Positions 55,994 to 64,000 of a DNA stretch of 64,000 nt are shown one piece after another. Numbering within the stretch: position 1 is the first letter of the stretch; each line of letters opens with the position of its first letter. The notes under the pieces are model-generated. The model did not search any database. It saw nothing but the letters and a program-made list of their open reading frames with translations, and was not told the origin of the DNA. The stretch spans positions 63,689,869-63,753,868 of the forward strand of contig NC_046683.1 in the NCBI RefSeq assembly GCF_009870125.1. The letters are read 5' to 3'. This stretch comes from Drosophila pseudoobscura. Lineage: Eukaryota > Arthropoda > Insecta > Diptera > Drosophilidae. Made by a program: the position numbers and the translations under genes.

Positions 55994-58900
55994 CGGACGA
56001 TGACGCTGGGTAAAAAAATAATGAATAAAAGAAAACCTGTACACAAAAAACCAGACAAATAAACCAAATACAAAAGCCTTCTCCTCTCGCGGGGTCTGTC
56101 CAAGTGTCCGGCTAGTGTCCGCTGTGGTCCGTCCATCCGTCCGCCTGTCCGCCTGTCCGTCGTCTTGGTCTTGGTCTTTGGCTGGGCTTAAGTGCGTGCA
56201 GCGTGGCAAACTGGTCCGCCGAGTGAGTGGCTGGCTGTGGCTGTGTGTGCCCCCAGAGTGTGCTGTGTTGCACAGTAGCCGCATGCTGGCAAAAGTTCTC
56301 CAGTTGTGCTCCTCCAGCATCCTCCTCCTCGTCTATCCATCGACAACCTGATCACTGCAGTTCTCTCCCTCTCTCTCTCTCTCTCTGTTCTGAATCTCTC
56401 TGACTCTTTGAAAGGCTCTCTTCCTTCTGGTGCAACCGAGGCACATTATGGCTAATAGTTGCTTGCCTGCGATGCTGCAAGAGGCGTGGCACAGTGCAGT
56501 GCTTTCGGTGCTCGAGTGGAGCTCCTCTGCACTTATTATTATTTTCTGTTTGGGTTCCTTCTTCTGTCTGGGGTCTGCTTCGCTGCTTGGCTGCTTTGCG
56601 TTTTTTTTTTCTAGAGAAATCTCCAAAGAACTTTTACTCCGTACGTCCTTTAAGGTCATTAAACGTGCCTGCCACTGAGGAATCTGCGAAGGCACCCATA
56701 CCCATGACTCATTCGCATTCGAATTCTCTGCCTCTGCGGCGGCTGTCCAGTCCGCAGGCTTAGGCTGATTGGCTTAATCATCGCTCAAGTTCAGCGTCAA
56801 AGGTCGCCCCGGAATTTGTGTAAAAATGTTTATGACATATCTTTTTTGAAAAGTGCCAATGCCGACACTCTTTCGTACAAAAGGGTTCAAGCTTTAATTA
56901 ATTAATCAAATCGACAAGGAATTTTTACTGTTCTGTGAGTCACGGTATCCAACAGATCGTACCGGATCTGGTCAAGAGGTCACATTAATTTCTCCGAAAT
57001 TATCCCTATCTCTCTTTCTGAATATCAACTTAATTAACTCTTAACTGTAAAGAAAAAAGAAACAACAGACTGAAATACCCCCATAAGAGTGCCCCCCAAA
57101 ATTGGAATGGGGCGGAAATGATTGCGTATACGGCAATGCCCTCGAGTTTCAGAGGCCCATGCCCCAGGCCTCGGGTCTCGGGCCTCAGGCCTCAATCTCG
57201 AAGCCCATCCATGCCCAAAGCCGAAGCCAGACCCTCAGACGAGTACGGAGTAAAGTTAATTCCAAGTCGTATGTAATAATTATGTTGATGGAATATTCAT
57301 AACAGGAAATCCCTTTTACAGCTCCCCCATCCCACAACCCCCTCTGCGTATCCCGTATCTTCGTGTACGCGAGTGCCAGTGGCAGTGCGCGAGTGCTGTG
57401 ATTAAAATTACATAGAGTCATGCACAATCAATGCAAATGGGAATGTAAATGTTAAATACAAATAAAAAAAATATTGTACGCAGTCCATTCATAATAGGAA
57501 TTGTGTTGTTGCTCACTGAATATCAAATTACTCTCTGCTCGAATCGGATGGGATCCGGGGATCGGGGAGCCGGGGATCGGGGATCGGATGGGATCGAACT
57601 GAGTGCCGATGTATGGGGGTGGAGGTTACGTTCCATAGAGGAAGTGGAGTGCACTACACTTGAAATTTAAAGCGTTATTTTCGGCTTTGGAAGATCTGAA
57701 GATATGATATGGGCAAATGATCAATTAACAATGGACACTAATGGTCGATAGGAAAAGTCGATAGATGTATCGATTGTCATAGATTACCATCGACTATTTC
57801 AAATTTACTCTTTGCAAAACACTGAATATTTTATGATCCATAATTTCTATAGCCTTGATGACTTATTACAAAAATTCTTAGCTATCAGCTATTGAAATAT
57901 CTTGAAATAATGAATTATTTTTTCGATCTGTTAAATCTGCAACTTTTTTGCTTTGCAGCCAGTCAGTTTCTGAGCCCAACCCCAACCCCGAGTCGAGGTG
58001 AAAACAATAGTATCTCGTATCTGTTTTGTATGGTTACACATGTACCGATGAGAGAACCGACCCGTGGCCAGGTCTCTGCTGCCTTGCACAGCGGTTATCG
58101 CATAAGTATATGCACATCAAATGCGATTTATTTATTAGCACCCCCCACAAAAAACGCCAGCAACCGCCGGCACTAATATTACTATTACTTTATACAATGC
58201 CGCTGCCGATGTGGCCGCTGCCGATGCTTATTTGGATAAACATAAAACCCCCAAAGAGCATTAGAGGCCCCCGGCGATCCAATGTTGGATCCGATGGATC
58301 CGGCGATCCAACCATGCGAGGGCCACACACACACACACAATCAACAGTTGGAGAGTCCGTCAACGATCCAACATTCTATGGAATACCATGGAATCCTATA
58401 CCATATACCATCATTCCATCCGCTGGGCCCTCATTCACAAGCATTCGGTGTCCGTCGTCTCCTCCGCTTTTGCCGTTTGCCGTTTGCCTATTTTTGTATG
58501 CGTAACGCAATCTATTCATAAAATGAAATTAAATAAAATAAAAAACCAACAGAAAAACAACAGCAGTGGCAGTGGCAGCGGCGGCGGCGGCAACAGCAGA
58601 ATAAAGAAAAATAAAGAGAAAACAAAAAAAAAAAGAAATACATATTTTCATTTACAAGACCGGAAGAGCACTTCCTCTGATGTGATGTGATGTGAGCGCC
58701 TGATGTGCTGTGTGCTGTGTGCTGTGTGCTGGTGGCTGTACCATCAATCGCACCCGCACCCGCCATAAGATAGATATAGCCCCGACCCGACCCGACGACG
58801 ACAGCGACAGCGACAACGCATTGCCTCATGCCCCATGTTGTTATATCTCTGTGGTTCTGTTCTGTTCTGTTCTGCTATGTTCTGTTTCGAGTCGTATGCT

Positions 58901-59979
58901 AAATGCCTGCCCTGGCCCGTGTCCGCTTTGAATATGCAACTGTGTGGCACGGGGGGCATCCGAGCTGCCGGTGATTCTACACTCGTCCGCCACTAAATAT
59001 GTTTAGTTTTGCACTGCGTTGGGTTATCTCCTCTCTGTGTAGCAAACCGCCTCCATCCGCTGTCGGGCGTCCGTCCGTCCGTCCGGCTGTCCGGCTGTCC
59101 GTCTGTCGAGTGTCCGTCCGCTCATTGGAAATGCAATGCCATGTGTGTGATTTTTATTGAAGCACATTCAGATATAAAACAAGATTTATGCGAAATGAAT
59201 ATATTCATGTTTGTGCGCCCGCCTCAGCCGATAAGCTACGGATATCGGATATGGCAGTAGATCGGCTTCTTCCACTTATCCATTATCCATATGGAAAAGG
59301 AAAAGTTTTCAACTTAGATATGGATGCCCCCAAAAACGATGAACGGTTCTAGCTTTTGAATGGAAATATTTTTCCGGTTTTTACAAATGTTTTGGCATTG
59401 GGCTCCCCAAAGCGTCTCCGAGAATCTCCTGAAAGAACCAATCATTAGTTGAGTCAAATCTCAACTCAAAACATATTCTTCGCCCTCAAACACAGCCGCC
59501 TCAAAGTTTTGACCATTTTCCACATTTCTTTCCGAATTTAAACACAAAATTTTCCGCCAATCAATGAAAGAAATGGACCGAGAAAATATTTGAAATAACA
59601 TTTAGCACTAAACTGGCGCCGGTAAATGCCTTCGACCCACACCTCAAGTGCTCATTAAATTGAGGCGGCGTACAGCAGCAGGATTTTTTCGTTTTTTTCG
59701 GTGGAAATTCAAATGAAAATCTTTAGTCAGAGAAAAGCAAAAATAAATTCGAATTTGAATTTGAATTTGAAATTGGGGGAACCATGGCCATGGTCCGTTG
59801 GATGTATTTACGGCATGCGGTATTTATAGGTTGAACTCAAACAGGTGTAAGCCGTAAAATGGCAAAAACATTGTTTAAATCATTTCATTGTAAACTCCGG
59901 GCGAACCCCCCGAGCACACACCAACAGCATTCTGATCAGATACGGTCAGAGGTCTTCTCGGGTCTGCCCTGCTCTTTCC
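55346..59979. other. Downstream region, no recognised gene
   Basis: Contains G-rich DNA at 55608-55627, (TG)n at 55941-55953 and 55969-55993, GTCC/CCGT repeats (56127-56165, 59065-59120), (TC)n at 56367-56387, GGGATC repeats at 57550-57590, a TCGATA/TATCGAT cluster (57745-57796), a GATCCAA/TTGGATC inverted repeat (58276-58291) and (CA)n at 58325-58339. No exon was supported. Confidence 0.55.
57745..57796. promoter_or_regulatory. Second TCGATA/TATCGAT cluster
   Basis: TCGATA at 57745 and 57758, TATCGATTG at 57769 and CATCGAC near 57789 lie within about 50 bp. They resemble half-sites of DREF or BEAF-32. With the 5775-6095 cluster they bracket the sty locus. Function is inferred. Confidence 0.3.
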
Positions 59980-60180
59980 CAATACCCGGTACTCGAAGAG
60001 TTCAGGGCTATATTCGTTTTGTGACGGATGTGTGGATGTGTGTAACACGCAGAAGGAACCATCTCCGACCCCATAGAGGGTACTTATTCTTGATCAGCAT
60101 CAATAGCCGAGTCGATATAGCCTTGTCTGTCCGTCTTGTTTGACGCCTAGTTCTCAGAGCTAAAGCAAGCCAACTCCTGT
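59980..60180 (+). mobile_element. DINE-1/INE-1-like fragment (non-autonomous Helitron-type)
   Basis: AATACCCGGTACTCGAAGAG (59980) followed by GGGCTATATTCG is a diverged TACCCGTTACTCG...GGGTATATTCG terminus. The body has CACGCAGAAGGAACCATCTC, CGACCCCATAGAGGGTACTT, then CTTGATCAGCATCAATAGCC and GAGTCGATATAGCC with TGTCTGTCCGTC. I know these strings from memory as the conserved 5' part of Drosophila DINE-1 elements. Similarity ends near 60180, so the copy is truncated. It carries no gene. Confidence 0.8.
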
Positions 60181-62854
60181 GATATATGATATATCACTAA
60201 GGCCAGTTTGCTCTCCCCAATTTTCCCGCCCTGTGAACAGATAGTATATATTACATTCCAATTAAATAGGTCATTAGATGAAGACGATAAGCGGAGTGCA
60301 AGAATTAACATTAGAAAATAACTAGCGGTCGTGGTTAATCTCTTTCTCTCTATGTTTGCTCCATCGCTCATGAAAAGTTCGATTAAAATTGAAAGAGATC
60401 CCTTCCCTCCCCGAATTTAACAACAACTCAATACCAAAAGACAGAGAGGCAGCCATGGGTTCCGGGACCAATCAAAAAAATATATTTTATTTAATTAAAA
60501 GATTACGTACATAGATATACATATGTACATTGTATATCGACTGAGCGCCAGGTATGAAAGTAGAGCTGCGGCCCCTGCCGCGGCTTATACCGTCCCCCCT
60601 CGTATTGTCCGTGCTGGGCTCTGCTCTGTTCTTCTGTTCGATTCTATTTGGTTGTATGTATTTCTGGGGAACGTATCACAGTTCCGCCAGCATCTTTATG
60701 GCTGTCAAAAAAGTGTAAACAAAAGTGCAAACAAATTGCTGAGCCAAGAACCGATGATCTTCCAGGAAAATCGACCAAAAAATAAGAGCAGAGCAGCGGC
60801 CCAAGAGAGATGGTTATTCAGAGTGCTGCTGATGCCTCGTTCTCATTTATAATTTGTGTAGTTCATCAAAATTTTTTGGCACGCGGCTGCCCCCTTGTGG
60901 CGGCATTGTTCTGGTGTTGAGATATCCAGCCAAAGATACAGATACTCTTACACACACACAGATGCAGATACTTTGAAATGCCCATATGATGCTCTTACAG
61001 ATCGCTGGCTTAATTTGAATTATTTGGCCGTAAATAAAGCACAATGGTAAAGGGAGTCCCTCTCCCTCTCTCTCTCTCTCTCGCTCTTTCTCACTCTTCT
61101 TGAATTGGTTTCCCCCGGTGCGCAGGGCCTCAGAAAAAGCATAAATATTTATTATCATAAAAAAGCAGTAGAGAGTAGAGGCAGCAGCAGCAGCAGCAGC
61201 CAGAGCAACATCACTGAAAAGGAAAACGATTTCTCAATGTCTTTTATATCTCGCAGAGAGGCTCCTACGGTCTTCAGTCTTTCAGATTCATTCTCAGTCG
61301 CCGTTCGCCAGCTTCATTCTCAGGTCCCCCCCATGCTCCACTCTCCATTCTCCAATCTCTCGCTCAACCTTTTGTGCCACAACCAAAATAAAAGAAAAAC
61401 CCAGTGAGAACTCACAGCACAAGGCAACGACTAGCTGGTTACCCTTAATGGGAAAATAATTAAAAATTTCCATAAACTCCTAAAAGTATGCTTCACATTT
61501 CGCTCTCTTCAAACTCGATAAATTCTTGAAAAATATAGAAATAATATCCATATATAGTAGCTGCCACCCCACAACTATATACCCCTCAACATGCTCTATT
61601 TACAGGGTATTCAGCGGAGACAGACAAAAGACAAAGACGCGCTGCTGTTGCGGCTGCGCTCTCGGCACCGATCGAGAAACTTGTTTAGCACGCGTTACAG
61701 CGGCTGCCTGTTTTTCAGAGCGCGCGGACGGACGGACGGACGGACGGACGGAGTGCTGCCTCTTTCAAAATATGTTTGCGGTCCGGTCGGTCGCTCCACC
61801 GCCCCCTCCCCGCCCTGGAGACTCCACCTACCCTTCAACGCCTGCCGCGCCCACATATGTACATATATGTAAGTATTGTAAGATTCTCGGATATACGAGT
61901 ACTCGTATTTGTTTAAGCCACATGTAAGAAGGCAGCAGCAGCACAGCTTTAGATGCTCTTGGCTTAATCCGTTCGGCTAAACGTTGATTATACCGATCTG
62001 CCCCCCTATACTATCCTATCTGTACACTGAATACCCGAATACCCGAATACCCCCTGCAACTCCAATCCACTCCACTCCTCCTACCTTTCTGTTCAGCCGA
62101 AGAGACTGTCGTTTCTCTGCGTGGGCTCATTGTGGAATTTCTACACTCATTCTTGATTGTTTCGTTTCGTTTCGTTTTACGCTCTGGGCCATGTCTGTCG
62201 GTTTTCGGGCCCTGCATTCCAGTTGAATTGGTTTTGCTTTTGGCCCGAAATAAACCCAAAAACAACATTGAAAATCATCCCAAAGACCGAACCCATCTTC
62301 AAGATACGAAACGAGAAGCAGCAGCAGATAATAAATTTGAATTTCAATAAATTATTTTGTTGCTACAAGACACACAGAGCCACAGAAAGAGACCCGAGGC
62401 CCAAAGAGGGTCTGACTTCTTTGGGCCTGGTCCTCATCCTCGTCCACATCCACATCCACATTCTCATCCTCTCGGTCTCTTCTCTTCTGGCACTGGGACT
62501 GGCACTGGCACTGGCTCTGGCTCTGGCACTGGGACTGGCACTTCATTGGACAATGAATACTCGTAGCCCCGATCTGAATGGTCAACGCGTTGATCTTTCG
62601 CTTCTTGCGTGAATTTCATTCAACAAAAATGTTTTCTGTTTAGCAATTTCTTTTTTGGCGTTGGGTCGTCTTTCATTTCTTTTTTTCTTTCTTTCTTTTG
62701 TTGTCTCTTTATTGTTGGCCAAGGCTGTTGATCGGGTAGTAGGGGTATGGGTATGGTTATGGGTATGGGGTATGAGCCATACCAAAATCTGTTGTAGTTA
62801 TGGTCTGATGAAGTGATCAGGCCTTGACATTGATCAAATGCCAAGAGGTACACC

Positions 62855-62882
62855 ATACACACACACACACACACACACACAC
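62855..62882. repeat. (CA)n microsatellite
   Basis: Uninterrupted AC dinucleotides, about 14 units. Confidence 0.92.
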
Positions 62883-63003
62883 TCCATGCGTTGTGGGCGT
62901 AGAAACACACAGTTTTGGCTGTTTCTGAGATTCATATATGGACAAGTGCTCAGGAAATGGGTGAAACAGTGATCTCTATATTGTTTGTTTGAAGGTGAAG
63001 CGG

Positions 63004-63110
63004 TTTTAGAGGTAGGATCCCCAATGAAAGTGATCGATGGTGATCGTTTTTGGTGATATTCGATCTCCAAAGAGATCTTAGAGGTAGGATACTCGACGAA
63101 AGTAATCGGG
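63004..63110 (+). repeat. Imperfect duplication with 72-bp spacing
   Basis: AGAGGTAGGAT at 63008-63018 and 63080-63090, each followed by a related stretch (CCCCAATGAAAGTGATCG and ACTCGACGAAAGTAATCG). Confidence 0.75.
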
Positions 63111-64000
63111 AAACATCTGCAAAAGATTATTTTATTGGTCTGATCTGTGGAAGGAAAAGTTTGTTGCCCCCACCGAACCACTAGAAAATATAAATCATAT
63201 TAAAAGGGTGTTCTCGGAGAAAATATTCTTTGAAAGTGGAATACTAAAGATCTCCGAAAGAAGAACCTTTTACAAAACGTTCAGCAATATGATTTATAGC
63301 TAATTTTTTAGTGTTACAAACTATAAATCATGTAATGAATAACCATATTTTCTTAGCTTCATTAGGGGAAACAAGATCTAAGCCATAGATCATCTTTGGA
63401 ATTAGATCTTAAGATCTTTTCTATTACAATCTTTTATTAGATAGATTCCTGCAAACTAACAATCAATCCCAAAGAAGCCGTAGATCATATTAGAAGATAC
63501 AGAATGAATCCATTGTCTTATTCAATATTAAATAAAAGACGTTTGCTACTGAATTGAGTTCCGTTTATAAATCCAACCAAATCTCAGCTCATCCCAGAAT
63601 AGTGGCAAAATTTACCGCTCGAACAAAAATTTAGGGCTGGACACAGCTTGACATTTCATATCTTCCGAGATGTATGCATATATCCCATATTTGAGGCACA
63701 CACCTGAGGAGTGGACAGCATAATCCGGCAGGCAGCATTAATTCATGGAAATTCCGTCAAAAGAAATTCCCTCCTCACCAAAAGCCCACTCGAATCTCAC
63801 TCTCGCACACGGTAACCAGTTTTCTGCCTTTGGTTTTGGGTTTGGGCCTGAGTCGGAGTCTGGGTTTTGGTTTTGGTTTCTTCTTCTAATATTTTTTCCA
63901 ACTTTTTTTTTTTTGGTTTTTTTGTTCTTTTTTTTTGGCAACGGCGTCAAGTCAACTGACAAAGCTAACAAACAACCTTCGTCATTAGCCAAACTATGGC

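Larger units (their letters stand above)
60181..64000. other. Right end of the window, no recognised gene
   Basis: Contains (TC)n at about 61064-61083, (CAG)n at 61182-61200, a (CGGA)n array (61725-61751), CTGGCA-type hexamers (62488-62540), GGGTAT repeats (62738-62770), (CA)n at 62855-62882 and a 72-bp-spaced duplication (63004-63110). Several fragments repeat AGATCT-type strings at 63060-63440. No exon was supported. Confidence 0.55.

Noticed and set aside
1..64000. tRNA, rRNA or CRISPR-type arrays
   Set aside because: No B-box GGTTCGANTCC or cloverleaf, no rRNA sequence, and no regularly spaced direct repeats with unique spacers; the tandem arrays present are micro- or minisatellites.

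Overview
The window is eukaryotic, from a Drosophila species. It has short exons in long AT-rich introns, GT-AG splice junctions, opa-type CAG repeats, dense (CA)n and (GA)n microsatellites and a DINE-1-like element. Two genes are recognised from their proteins: the 3' end of eIF5B (plus strand, last two coding exons, 1586-1747 and 4565-4672) and the Ras/MAPK antagonist sprouty (sty; single coding exon 36900-38801, 633 residues). I recall these two genes as neighbours in D. melanogaster on Muller element D. The long GT/GA/GTATCT tracts and the enlarged low-complexity parts of Sprouty suggest an obscura-group-like species, but that is weak inference.

Layout. 1-5.04 kb: 3' end of eIF5B, including a 2.8 kb last intron with three palindromic TGACGTCA (CRE) sites. 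5.0-21 kb: a long stretch without a recognised gene. It holds a TATCGATA (DRE/BEAF-32-type) cluster near 6 kb, a threefold 70-bp repeat ending in a good splice donor at 10.78 kb, and microsatellite and G-quadruplex-prone DNA at 16-19 kb. About 21.4-22.07 kb: probable sty 5' untranslated exon. 22.07-36.58 kb: 14.5 kb intron. 36.58-38.80 kb: leader and the whole sty reading frame. 38.80-about 40.77 kb: AT-rich 3' UTR. 40.8-64 kb: no recognised gene.

The most unusual part is 46.7-55.4 kb. A roughly 0.95-1.1 kb sequence occurs there three times in direct orientation, as diverged copies. Two copies begin with the same coding-looking tail that ends in a stop codon. The middle copy instead sits between two 80-bp direct repeats. 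Between the first two copies lie a 29-30-bp minisatellite and a plausible ATG-initiated coding exon (48974). Further right are a second TATCGAT/TCGATA cluster (57.75 kb) and a DINE-1-like fragment (60.0-60.18 kb).

Functionally, eIF5B is the ribosomal subunit-joining GTPase and sty is a feedback inhibitor of FGFR/EGFR signalling. They are neighbours with no evident functional link. The long non-coding DNA around sty is a reasonable place for its regulatory elements. Coordinates of untranslated exons, repeat edges and regulatory motifs were read by eye; no alignment or database search was run.
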